64,000 nucleotides of DNA from Bacillus sp. EB600 (GTDB lineage: Bacteria; Bacillota; Bacilli; Bacillales; Cytobacillaceae). Below, piece by piece: positions 18,103 through 28,859 of this stretch. Position numbers and translations under genes: made by a program. The notes under the pieces are model-generated. The model was not told where the DNA came from and made no database searches. It saw nothing but the letters and a program-made list of their open reading frames with translations. How positions within the stretch are numbered: the stretch's first letter is position 1; every line of letters begins with the position of its first letter. The stretch spans positions 1-64,000 of the forward strand of contig NZ_JAEVLT010000022.1 of the NCBI RefSeq assembly GCF_024494385.1. The letters are read 5' to 3'.

Positions 18103-18582
18103 CTATTCCTCTCTAATCTTATTTTCTCCACCATTTGGCCCTTCTTGCCACAACTGGTAAACGTAAAGAGCGATAGCAATTATTGTCATAATTAGAATCC
18201 CTTCAAGAGGAGATAAGTTCCCCGGACCGGTTGTAATTTCAAGTTTTTTCCATAATGTTCTGAGACCAAATGAATAGATACAATCTACAATCAAATTAAC
18301 AAAGAAATAAATCCAAAATTTACGAAATGTGAAATAAAATATCCATATAGTTCCAACCAAAAAAACACCATAAACAGTATGTATTTGTGCTACCTTATCC
18401 CACGAAAAAAGAGTTTCTTTATACTTCCACCAATCATACGTCCAAGCAATTTGGTATATTATGGTGTTTATTACGGTTGCTAACAAGGCTACAGGCATAA
18501 ATCTGCGAATAGCAGAGTTATTTAAGAAGAATAAGGAAAGCCAGGGTAATAAAAAGAAAGCCCATAAAATAAGTTTTACCAT
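18103..18582 (-). CDS. CBO0543-like integral membrane protein
   Basis: 159 residues with four to five membrane helices: MVKLILWAFFLLPWLSLFFL, MPVALLATVINTIIYQIAW, IHTVYGVFLVGTIWIFYFTF, FWIYFFVNLIVDCIYSFG and GILIMTIIAIALYVYQLW. It resembles the uncharacterised CBO0543 family of Bacillaceae and Clostridia, which shares the tryptophan-rich loop (TYDWWKYKETLFSWDK) and the FVNLIVD helix. No transport or catalytic motif is visible. Confidence 0.7.
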   Translation of the reverse strand: MVKLILWAFFLLPWLSLFFLNNSAIRRFMPVALLATVINTIIYQIAWTYDWWKYKETLFSWDKVAQIHTVYGVFLVGTIWIFYFTFRKFWIYFFVNLIVDCIYSFGLRTLWKKLEITTGPGNLSPLEGILIMTIIAIALYVYQLWQEGPNGGENKIREE

Positions 18583-18785
18583 ATTTTAAGTAAGTCTCCT
18601 TTCGGAATTATCCATAACTTTTCCCAAATTCCGGTAACATATCCATTTTTCTTCATACAGCTATTGCGAATCTTTCGTTTAAATGTTCCTGTTGGATAGA
18701 ATATTTAAAAGTGATCGTAAAAAACGCAAAAAAGGACTTTGAAGCCACACAATTTCACTAGTTATGGTTGCTGCGTTCCCAGCTA

Positions 18786-21398
<2,613 letters not shown>

Positions 21399-21606
21399 CT
21401 AACCCATTAATGTTCTATTGATTTTACCAGTAGTAAATGGGAATAAATAGTCTATATTAACCATTTTTTATTTGCTATAATTAAATTAGGAAGAGTTCTA
21501 TATGAAGAATACCTATCCTATAATGAAACAAATTCATCATACATATTCATAAAATTGCTGAAGGCAAGTTTTGACTTAATATTTATCAACTAAGGAGTTG
21601 TTTATA

Positions 21607-22005
21607 ATGGGAAAGGTCACACCATTTTTAATGTTTCAAGGTGGAAAAGCAGAAGAAGCAATAAATTATTATACATCAATAATTAAGGATTCAGAGATTA
21701 AAAGTATCGTTCGATATGGAGCAAATGAAGCCGGAGATGAAGGAACGGTGATGCAAGCTGTTTTTGCTTTAAAAGGGCAAGAATTCATGTGCATTGACAG
21801 TAATGTAAAACATCAGTTTTCCTTTACTCCTTCATTCTCAATCTTTGTTACATGTGAGACTGAAGAGGAAATTAACAACCTTTATCAGAAACTTATTGAT
21901 GGTGGGGAAGCCCTAATGCCAATTGGCGATTATGGCTTTAGCAAGAAATTTGGCTGGCTAAATGACCGATTCGGAGTATCATGGCAATTCAATCTTCCTT
22001 TATGA
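21607..22005 (+). CDS. VOC-superfamily (PhnB-like) protein
   Basis: 132 residues from ATG 21607, set by AAGGAG nine bases upstream; a TTG at 21598 is in frame but overlaps the spacer. The pattern TPFLMFQGGKAEEAINYYTS at the N-terminus and FGWLNDRFGVSWQ at the C-terminus is that of the PhnB / 3-demethylubiquinone-methyltransferase-like VOC domain, a beta-alpha-beta-beta-beta fold that usually dimerises. Substrate unknown. The nearby rph gene is on the other strand. Confidence 0.85.
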   Translation: MGKVTPFLMFQGGKAEEAINYYTSIIKDSEIKSIVRYGANEAGDEGTVMQAVFALKGQEFMCIDSNVKHQFSFTPSFSIFVTCETEEEINNLYQKLIDGGEALMPIGDYGFSKKFGWLNDRFGVSWQFNLPL

Positions 22006-22110
22006 AGATAGAAATATTTATTTCTTTCATTCGTGTTCTTGGCTAACGAACAAGAACACGAACGAATAAACGGCTTGAGTGGTATACAACTTATTAAGAT
22101 TAAGAAAAAC

Positions 22111-22150
22111 TGGACCAATCACAAAATCGATTGGTCCTATTTTATTTTTT
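22111..22150 (+). terminator. Rho-independent terminator
   Basis: GGACCAATC pairs with GATTGGTCC, then TATTTTATTTTTT. Ends the VOC transcript about 105 bp after its stop. Confidence 0.82.
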
Positions 22151-22234
22151 GGCTGTACGACCCACCCTACCAGGACATGGGTTTTTGCCATCGTACTATA
22201 CACAAAAAGTGTCGTCGCCTACCGTAATAACATT

Positions 22235-22690
22235 TCTATAATGGAAAGGAATCCGGTCATTTTTAGCAATTTCAGAAATGGGTTTTCCTTTCTCCAACAT
22301 TTTTTTGCTATTTTCTGGATGCCTTGCTCAATTCCTACTTCAATTCCTTCTTCCCATTCTGTGATATCCTTAAAAATTATTCAATAGATCGCGAAGTTCT
22401 TTTAAGCGTGCTTCATACTCAACCCGGTTTTTCTTTTTCGAGCTTAGATTTTCCCATTCGATTAACGCTTCTCTCACTTCTTCAATATTCATCGCCCATT
22501 TCTCCAGTTCAGCCAACATTTCATCGTCCAATTTTTTACGTTAGACATCCGCAGTTGAAAGCATCATTAGCCATGGCAATTCCTGATGATTTTGCTCCTT
22601 CAGTTTTCTGCGGTATTTTTTCCATTGTATAATGAAGTTACTTAAATCAATTAAAGCCATCAGTATTTGTAGTATAGTTCTACGGTTTAA
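22235..22690 (-). pseudogene. C-terminal relic of an Rpn-family nuclease / PD-(D/E)XK transposase
   Basis: On the minus strand one frame reads NHQELPWLMMLSTADV, then an in-frame TAA, then RKKLDDEMLAELEKWAMN and YEARLKELRDLLNN. A frameshift then leads to DITEWEEGIEVGIEQGIQKI and MLEKGKPISEIAK. This order (helical linker, YEAR motif, EGxEqGiekG tail) is the C-terminal half of Rpn-family recombination-promoting nucleases common in Bacillus. The nuclease core itself is missing. At least one stop and one frameshift make it non-functional. The 125 bp after it, up to the cupin gene, hold only that gene's promoter. Confidence 0.7.
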
Positions 22691-22816
22691 ACACATGATG
22701 GTCAATCTTAAATCTCAAGCCCGTCCTTTCTGTGTCCAACTATTCATGTCCAGCATATATATATTGCAGGTTATCGTCGCGAGTGCTGTAATTACCGGAA
22801 GGAAAGGACGTTAAAA

Positions 22817-23754
22817 ATGGATCGTAATCAAAAGAGCAACAAAAAACCAACTAGCAAAGGAGTATCAGGGAAAAAGCTTAAAACGAAATCCCCCAATTTA
22901 TTCTTCGATTCAAAGAATAGTGTGTTTTTTAGAAGGAATGCAGAGAATATTATTTTCCAAGTTACTTCATCACAATTACCAATCATGAAAAATATTGGAT
23001 TGGATAGTATCTATTTAAGTAAGGACCACATTTTGGAACCACATTGGCATCCCAATGCCGCTGAACTGTCTTATGTAGTTTCCGGTGAAGCCATTATTTC
23101 TGTTCTAGATCCGATTACCCCTCAATTACTGACTTATCGTGTGAAACCAGGAGATGTGGTTTTTATACCAATAAACTGGTGGCATTGGATTATTTCCATT
23201 ACGGAAGAAACACATATTGTGGCAGTATATGACAATGAAAAGCGCCAAAATATCTTTGGCTCCGATATGCTTCGCAAGACTCCTCCTGAAGTATTCCAAT
23301 TGGCTTACGGTGTTAATGCGAAAGAGTTGGCAAAAGTTTTGAAACCAATTTCTCAAACCGTTGTAATGATCTCTATCTTTCCAAGGATTTTATTCGTGAG
23401 CCACACTGGCATCCAAATGCCGATGAACTCGATTTCGTTATTTCCGGCGAAGTCATCATTTCTATTCTTAATCCCCACACTCTGAAGTTACAGACCTATC
23501 ATGTCAAACCTGGTCAGGTCACATTCCTGCCTAAGGGATGGTGGCACTGGATTACATGTGTTACCGAGGAAGCTCATCTCATGGTTAACTTTAATGATGG
23601 GAAAATTCAATCCGTAGAGGGAGCAGATGTATTAAGATTCACTCCGCCGGATGTTTTTCAACTGGCGTATGATGTAAATGCAAGGAAAATAAACAAAGTA
23701 TTATCCCCAATTGATGAAACAATTGTAATAGGACCTCCCGATGAATTTTCTTAA
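22817..23754 (+). pseudogene. Bicupin (oxalate-decarboxylase-like) gene split by a frameshift
   Basis: The first frame (22817-23485) gives a basic N-terminus and one cupin domain with the metal-site pattern EPHWHPNAAEL and later WWHW. At about 23,370 the frame breaks. In the next frame a second, very similar cupin follows (REPHWHPNADELDFVISGE, then PGQVTFLPKGWWHWI), ending at 23754. The two domains look like a tandem duplication. The sequence expected between them (counterpart of IIFQVTSSQLPIMKNIG) is missing, so an internal deletion probably caused the shift. A first-domain protein with a nonsense tail could still be made from ATG 22817 (AAAGGACG site). Cupins of this type bind Mn or Fe; substrate unknown. 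Confidence 0.75.
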
Positions 23755-23827
23755 AAAATAAACAACAATATGAAGATAAAACATTATAGTTTCCTGATTT
23801 GAAATGTTGAAGGATTTAATACAGTGA

Positions 23828-24062
23828 TTAGGTTGAGTTTTCGGCGTTAACTGTTGGGGATACGGCTGGAGCTTGAATTAATGCTGATCCGCTAGTAACG
23901 GAAATTTCAAAAGTACCTTCAATATAATCATTGAAGTCCTACAGTTGGTGCTCTCCAAAAAGTTGAAGTTCCAACACCATTATCGAAAAGTCCACAAATT
24001 TCTTCCTTGAAAATATGTGCTTGCGGACAGCAAGAACAATTTCCATTGTTTGAATCACACAT
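23828..24062 (-). pseudogene. S-Ena-type spore appendage (DUF3992) gene, frameshifted and truncated
   Basis: Minus-strand ATG 24062 with AAGGAGAG upstream opens a cysteine-rich frame: MCDSNNGNCSCCPQAHIFKE then EICGLFDNGVGTSTFWRAP, ending at a TGA after VGLQ. The adjacent frame continues directly with NDYIEGTFEISVTSGSALIQ and stops at 23828. A CC motif, a CG about 15 residues later, a tryptophan-containing strand, then YI.GTFEI is the pattern of DUF3992 subunits that build S-type endospore appendage fibres by disulphide cross-links. The C-terminal strands are lost. Two events, a frameshift near 23,935 and a truncation, mark it as dead. Confidence 0.65.
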
Positions 24063-24240
24063 TTTCTATTCTCTCCTTTTAAATTTTTAAAATTTTTTAA
24101 TTTCCTTTTGTGTTAAAGAACCCATTAAACAAGGAATTAAATCGAAAAGAATTAAGGTTTAAATAAATACAGAACTACTATATAATTTATAATACTGTTT
24201 AAAAATTCTGACCATATCAATTTGGAAAGGTGATGATAAA

Positions 24241-24873
24241 TTGGTAAACTTTTATCCGTTTATAATGTTGTGTGTGTTTTTGATTATTTTACCTGGTCCC
24301 GATACTGCTATTGTGACAAAAAATACTATTTCAGATGGGAAAATCGGTGGTCTTAAAACAGCTCTAGGTACTTGTTGTGCCCTTTTTATCCATACTTCTG
24401 CTGCTACATTAGGACTATCAGCAATCATAATGAAATCAGCATTATTGTTTTCTGTCCTCAAATACGTTGGTGCTGTTTACTTAACTTATCTAGGTGTTAA
24501 AGCATTATGGTCTTTGAAGAAAAAGGATGAAACAGCCAGTTTTGAGATGGACATAAAAAGCCAAATTAAAAACACATCTTGTTTTAAACAAGGGTTCCTT
24601 ACTGATTTCCTAAATCCAAAAGTTGCTGTCTTTTTCTTAACCTTTTTACCTCAATTCGTTAGTTCTGGTAGCAGTACCTTTTTTCCTTTTCTAATAATGG
24701 GTATCACTTATACTGTAATGACTGCCATATGGTTTTTACTTTATATTTATTTAATCAATCATATCAGTGCTTTTATGAAAAGACCTAAAACGAAAAAATT
24801 TGTTGAAGGAATCACAGGTACTGTACTAATAGGTTTTGGTATAAAATTAGCCCTAGAAAAAGTTCATAACTAG
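24241..24873 (+). CDS. LysE/RhtB-family amino-acid exporter
   Basis: 210-residue inner-membrane exporter of amino acids or related metabolites. TTG start with GGAAAGGTGATG upstream. Features of the RhtB family: LIILPGPDTAIVTKNTISDG near the N-terminus (the PGP motif after helix 1), GLKTALGTCCALFIHT, and the amphipathic FKQGFLTDFLNPKVAVFFL. Six hydrophobic segments. Monocistronic with a terminator downstream. Substrate cannot be told from sequence. Confidence 0.9.
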   Translation: MVNFYPFIMLCVFLIILPGPDTAIVTKNTISDGKIGGLKTALGTCCALFIHTSAATLGLSAIIMKSALLFSVLKYVGAVYLTYLGVKALWSLKKKDETASFEMDIKSQIKNTSCFKQGFLTDFLNPKVAVFFLTFLPQFVSSGSSTFFPFLIMGITYTVMTAIWFLLYIYLINHISAFMKRPKTKKFVEGITGTVLIGFGIKLALEKVHN

Positions 24874-24893
24874 GTTATGTCTATTTTTAAGGT

Positions 24894-24932
24894 AAGACCC
24901 TTGGTTTTACTATATTCCAGGAGTCTTTTTTT
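24894..24932 (+). terminator. Rho-independent terminator
   Basis: AAGACCCTTGG pairs with CCAGGAGTCTT (one mismatch), followed by seven Ts. Confidence 0.7.
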
Positions 24933-25111
24933 GTCCGATAATTTATTTTTTGTTCAACTAACCAAATAACCGCTAGTTGAAGAAGAGTGGATGAGCTGCA
25001 GCCTAGAGGTCACTTAGTCCAAAAAGCGCCTATTTCATTTCCCAACCACCATGAATCAGCATAACAATATGCTATAATTTGGAGTGTAAAATAAGATAGA
25101 GGTGACCATTC

Positions 25112-25582
25112 TTGGCAATACATGTTGTACTATATCAACCAGAAATTCCGGCTAACACTGCAAATATTGCACGTACCTGTGCCGCAACGGATACAGCCTT
25201 GCATTTAATCCGACCACTTGGCTTTTCAACAGATGAAAAAATGATCAGACAAGTAGGTTTAGATTTCTGGCAGTCTGTAAACATAACGTATTATGACTCA
25301 TTGGATGACTTTTTTGCAAAAAATCAAGGGGAGTTTTACTATATTGAGACATTTGGTGAAACAACACATTCATCCTTTGATTTCAGTGACGGGTCAAAGG
25401 AACATTATTTTATGTTTGGAAAAGAAACAACGGGCTTACCAAAAGATTTACTAAGAAAAAATAAAGATCATTTTTTGAGAATACCAATGAATGATCATGT
25501 TCGTTCACTGAACCTTTCGAATACAGCTGCTATATTGGTGTATGAGGCATTGCGCCAGCAAGGATATCCCAATTTAAAATAA
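25112..25582 (+). CDS. trmL: tRNA (cytidine(34)-2'-O)-methyltransferase
   Basis: SPOUT-class methyltransferase that methylates the ribose of the wobble base C34/cmnm5U34 in tRNA-Leu isoacceptors, using S-adenosylmethionine. 156 residues, the normal TrmL/CspR length. Diagnostic segments: PEIPANTANIARTCAATDT, LHLIRPLGF, MFGKETTGLP and RIPMNDHVRSLNLSNTAAIL, which form the trefoil knot and SAM pocket. TTG start preceded by AGGAGGTGACC. Its terminator begins right at the stop codon. Confidence 0.93.
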   Translation: MAIHVVLYQPEIPANTANIARTCAATDTALHLIRPLGFSTDEKMIRQVGLDFWQSVNITYYDSLDDFFAKNQGEFYYIETFGETTHSSFDFSDGSKEHYFMFGKETTGLPKDLLRKNKDHFLRIPMNDHVRSLNLSNTAAILVYEALRQQGYPNLK

Positions 25583-25618
25583 AAAAATCTTCCGTCTTGG
25601 AAGATTTTTTTATTTTAT
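25583..25618 (+). terminator. Rho-independent terminator of trmL
   Basis: AAAAAATCTTCC-GTCTT-GGAAGATTTTTT, immediately after the stop codon. Confidence 0.9.
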
Positions 25619-25669
25619 TTTCCAAACCGAAATTTTGTGACTATTAAAGTATAGTAACTATTGCTTCAT

Positions 25670-25850
25670 AAATATGGATAATTACAGCATATATACTGTT
25701 TTCGTTTGAGTACCACTATCACTATATGTGTCCTCTCGAGCAAATTCCCCAATTCTTTAGCCATTACATTAGACGGAGAAGGCATTCCATCCTTTAACCA
25801 TGATTCCAAAACTCCTACCTGATAACTCCCACCGCACGTTTAGAATAACG
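25670..25850 (-). pseudogene. Possible C-terminal scrap of a TetR-family regulator
   Basis: The minus strand reads GGSYQVGVLESWLKDGMPSP followed by SNVMAKELGNLLE, which resembles the last helices of TetR-family ligand-binding domains (G..GVi..WL..GM..sp.emA..l). No N-terminal HTH or start is present in this 370-bp gap. It is a weak call on a short match. Confidence 0.35.
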
Positions 25851-25951
25851 AAATAAACATGCATTACGGGGTCCCACTTGGAAGTTAGATTGAAGGTAAC
25901 TGGAAAATGGTATTTCATCAGGGAATACCAATCTCATAACGGGTGACGATA

Positions 25952-26371
25952 TTAAGATTGTTCTTTACGTTCATTTAAAATTTCTTGAATAATTTCAATA
26001 TGAACGGAAGCCCAAGATCTTTCAATAAAATGAAGAATCACACTTATGGTAATAAGCAATATATAGGCAAAAATAAAGAAGACCCAAAGTAAACTCCCGT
26101 CTTTGAAAAGAATATCTTGTAATTGTTTTGAAAACAAGAGAAGGAGCCATGGTCCGGAAGATATAAGAATGGGAATGATTCCAGATCCATTTTTCTCTTT
26201 TATCATGCAAAAATAAATTTTTTTAAGTGTAGGACTATCAATAGAATGATAAAAACTTTGAATTTCTTCAATTTGTTTTATTTCCTGTATTGATTTAAAC
26301 GAATGTCCAAAGTTTGATACCCTTTTTAGTTTCAGATAAATTTTATGGGCGTCCCCACGTAATGAAAACAT
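25952..26371 (-). CDS. Two-helix membrane protein of unknown function
   Basis: 139 residues. ATG 26371, with GGAGG and AAGG upstream on the minus strand. A basic, charged N-terminal 60 residues (SLRGDAHKIYLKLKRV) is followed by two membrane segments, GIIPILISSGPWLLLLFS and LLWVFFIFAYILLITISVIL, and a charged amphipathic tail (HIEIIQEILNERKEQ). No family recognised. Lies alone between the TetR scrap and the minisatellite. Confidence 0.6.
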   Translation of the reverse strand: MFSLRGDAHKIYLKLKRVSNFGHSFKSIQEIKQIEEIQSFYHSIDSPTLKKIYFCMIKEKNGSGIIPILISSGPWLLLLFSKQLQDILFKDGSLLWVFFIFAYILLITISVILHFIERSWASVHIEIIQEILNERKEQS

Positions 26372-26466
26372 ATGTCTAATCCTTTTCCTCCATCGATATT
26401 ACTCATTAGTAGAAGGCTTTACAAATATGGTTTCATCTATACACGATTCAAAGTAGTTAATAACTG

Positions 26467-26882
26467 GTCCTTAACAGCACTCTTTAAGGACACTTTGCTC
26501 GGTTCTGGCGGCCTTTTTGTCCGTAACAGCACTTTATAAGGACACTTTGCTCGGTTTTGGCGACCGTTTTGTCCGTAACAGCACTCTATAAGGACACTTT
26601 GCTCGGTTCTGGCGACCGTTTTGTCCGTAACAGCACTCTATAAGGACACTTTGCTCGGTTCTGGCGACCGTTTTGTCCGTAACAGCACTCTATAAGGACA
26701 CTTTGCTCGTTCCTGACGGCCGTTTTGTCCGTAACAGCACTCTATAAGGACACTTTGCTCGTTCCTGACGGCCGTTTTGTCCGTAACAGCACTCTATAAG
26801 GACACTTTGCTCGGTTCTGGCGGCCTTTTTGTCCGTAACAGTACTCTATAAGGATATTTTGCCCGGTTCTGGAGGCCGTTTT
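26467..26882. repeat. Minisatellite: eight tandem copies of a 52-bp unit
   Basis: Unit starts at 26467, 26519, 26571, 26623, 26675, 26727, 26779 and 26831. Each begins GTCCGTAACAGCACTCTATA then AGGACACTTTGCTCGGTTCT and ends GGCGACCGTTTT or a variant. Inner units are nearly identical and the outer two have diverged. Within each unit TGTCC/GGACA and CGGT/ACCG can pair, so the array can fold as serial hairpins. It is non-coding on both strands. Similar half-units (GACGGACA, TGTCCTTC) occur singly near 30,980-31,060. The flanks to 27,169 contain no gene. Confidence 0.92.
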
Positions 26883-27169
26883 CCTAAATTTAAACATGAC
26901 ACCCTCATTAATTGATGATAAAAAAAACGTCTTTTCTAAAGATGTGATAGAAGCGTCCTTGTAAATTCATTAATTAAACCGGAACATAGATGGTTATTTA
27001 AGTATTATTTGAAAGTATTTTACGAATAATTCAGAACCAGCTTCCTTTTTTACGTTTATTTTACAATAACGTTAGAGTTAAAGGTTTTTTGTATAAAGTC
27101 ATTTGAAAATTCATAACTTTATTTAAATCCAAAATCCTTTCAGTTATTTGAAAGAAAAGGGGGTAGACC

Positions 27170-28564
27170 ATGAATCCATTATCAAGAAGAAAGTCTATTG
27201 AACAATTACAGCAAGAAGGCAATTCCAGCACAGATTTTCAACGGGTTTTAGGATTATGGCAGCTTACGTCCATTGGCTTGGGAGGGATCATTGGAGTTGG
27301 AATTTTCGTATTGACCGGCGTTGCTGCAGCTAAACATGCAGGGCCGGCCGTCATATTATCGTTTATTATCGCAGGACTCGCAAGCGCAGCAGCTGCCTTA
27401 TGCTATGCTGAATTTGCCGGTTTAATTCCGGTGGCAGGCAGCGCTTATACCTACAGTTATGCTGTATTAGGAGAAGGAGCAGCTTGGCTGATTGGTTGGG
27501 ATTTATTGCTCGAATATACCTTAGTTGTTGCCGTTGTAGCGATTGGCTGGTCTGGGTATATGCAGGAAATTTTACAGCAGCTCGGAGTACACCTTCCTTT
27601 ATGGGCCCAGGGGGCACCAGGAACAGGTGCGGGACATAAAGTTGACTTGATTGCAATACTAATCAGCTTAGCTATTGCGGGGATTCTTACACTAGGAATT
27701 CAGTGGGGAGCAAAATTTAATAGTCTAATGGTCGTGATAAAATTAGTGATTGTCTTATTCGTTATTGCGATTGGAAGCTTTTTTATTCATCCAGCAAACT
27801 GGCATCCGTTTATGCCGTTTGGTTTTCAAGGGGTTATGGGCGGGGCGGCCCTTGTATTCTTTGCTGTTTTTGGCTACGACACCTTAACCACAGCAGCAGA
27901 GGAAGCCAAAAATCCGCAGCGGGATTTGCCTCGGGCTGTCGTCCTTTCGTTAACCATTGCCCTTTGTCTTTATATGGGAATGTCACTCGTCGTTACCGGC
28001 ATGGTGCCATACTATATTCTCAATAATGCCGCACCAATTGCTAAAGCTTTTAGTCATATCGGTTTAAACTGGATTTCTTTTATTATATCAGTTGCTGCAA
28101 TTACAGGGATTTTGTCGGTATTATTTTCGTTTATGCTCGCAGGTTCTCGTATCTGGTTCTCGATGAGCCGCGATGGATTACTACCCAAATGGTTTGCAAA
28201 AGTCCATTCTAAGTATAAAACCCCTTACCGTCCAACTTTTATCATTGGAATAATCACAGCCATTGTTTCAGGGTTGACCCCGATTAATGAGGTAGCTGAA
28301 CTGGTGAATATTGGAACATTGGGAGCCTTTATCTTAATTTGTTCTTCGATAATCGTGCTTCGAAAAAAACGTCCTGGGCTTGAAAGAAGATTCAAAACAC
28401 CATTTGTTCCTGTTGTCCCTCTAATTGGGATTGTATTTTCCATTTATCTGATTATTAGCCTTCCGGGCATCACCTGGATTCGGTTTGTCGTATGGATGAT
28501 CATAGGATTCTTCATATATTTGTTTTATGGTAGGAAAAAAAGTAAATTAGCGAAAGAAGATTAG
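27170..28564 (+). CDS. APC-family cationic/neutral amino-acid permease
   Basis: 464-residue transporter with twelve predicted membrane helices. The N-terminal FQRVLGLWQLTSIGLGGIIG and GVGIFVLTG give the G-x-G-x-G substrate-binding break in helix 1 of the APC superfamily. FFAVFGYDTLTTAAEEAKNP is the conserved helix 6 segment of the CAT subfamily (YfnA/YhdG-like). The helix 8-9 loop SRIWFSMSRDGLLPKWFAKV is also typical. Start ATG with AAAAGGGGGT. Monocistronic, with a terminator about 155 bp downstream. Exact substrate unknown. Confidence 0.9.
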   Translation: MNPLSRRKSIEQLQQEGNSSTDFQRVLGLWQLTSIGLGGIIGVGIFVLTGVAAAKHAGPAVILSFIIAGLASAAAALCYAEFAGLIPVAGSAYTYSYAVLGEGAAWLIGWDLLLEYTLVVAVVAIGWSGYMQEILQQLGVHLPLWAQGAPGTGAGHKVDLIAILISLAIAGILTLGIQWGAKFNSLMVVIKLVIVLFVIAIGSFFIHPANWHPFMPFGFQGVMGGAALVFFAVFGYDTLTTAAEEAKNPQRDLPRAVVLSLTIALCLYMGMSLVVTGMVPYYILNNAAPIAKAFSHIGLNWISFIISVAAITGILSVLFSFMLAGSRIWFSMSRDGLLPKWFAKVHSKYKTPYRPTFIIGIITAIVSGLTPINEVAELVNIGTLGAFILICSSIIVLRKKRPGLERRFKTPFVPVVPLIGIVFSIYLIISLPGITWIRFVVWMIIGFFIYLFYGRKKSKLAKED

Positions 28565-28603
28565 CAGGAGCTGTTGTACAAATATTTCAATATCCATTTC
28601 ATC

Positions 28604-28632
28604 TAACACAATAGGGGTCAGGAACTTTTTCC
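28604..28632. repeat. Partial REP-like palindrome
   Basis: TAACACAATAGGGGTCAGGA then ACTTTTTCC: the 3' part of the core and the right arm only, matching copy 3 at 14,384-14,411. Confidence 0.55.
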
Positions 28633-28717
28633 AAGTTAGGGATTGTAGACGATGTGAAGATTTGCACTTAATCGATCGAGGTGCATTAGTGGAAGATGCA
28701 ATTGAAAATTAATATAA

Positions 28718-28760
28718 GAAATGGCTCAGTTCATTAGAACTGAGCCATTTCATTTTTTTA
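28718..28760 (+). terminator. Strong Rho-independent terminator
   Basis: GAAATGGCTCAGTTC pairs with GAACTGAGCCATTTC, then ATTTTTTTA. Serves the permease gene. Confidence 0.88.
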
Positions 28761-28859
28761 TAAGGACCACTATAAAATACGGTGCCAATTGTCCTGAAAA
28801 TTTAGTTGCATTTTTGCGGTGATTTCAGGTTTTGCGATAGGAGACGGAACCAGTGACGC

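Noticed and set aside
26467..26882. Possible CRISPR array
   Set aside because: The 52-bp units are contiguous with no unique spacers between them and no cas genes nearby; it is a tandem minisatellite.
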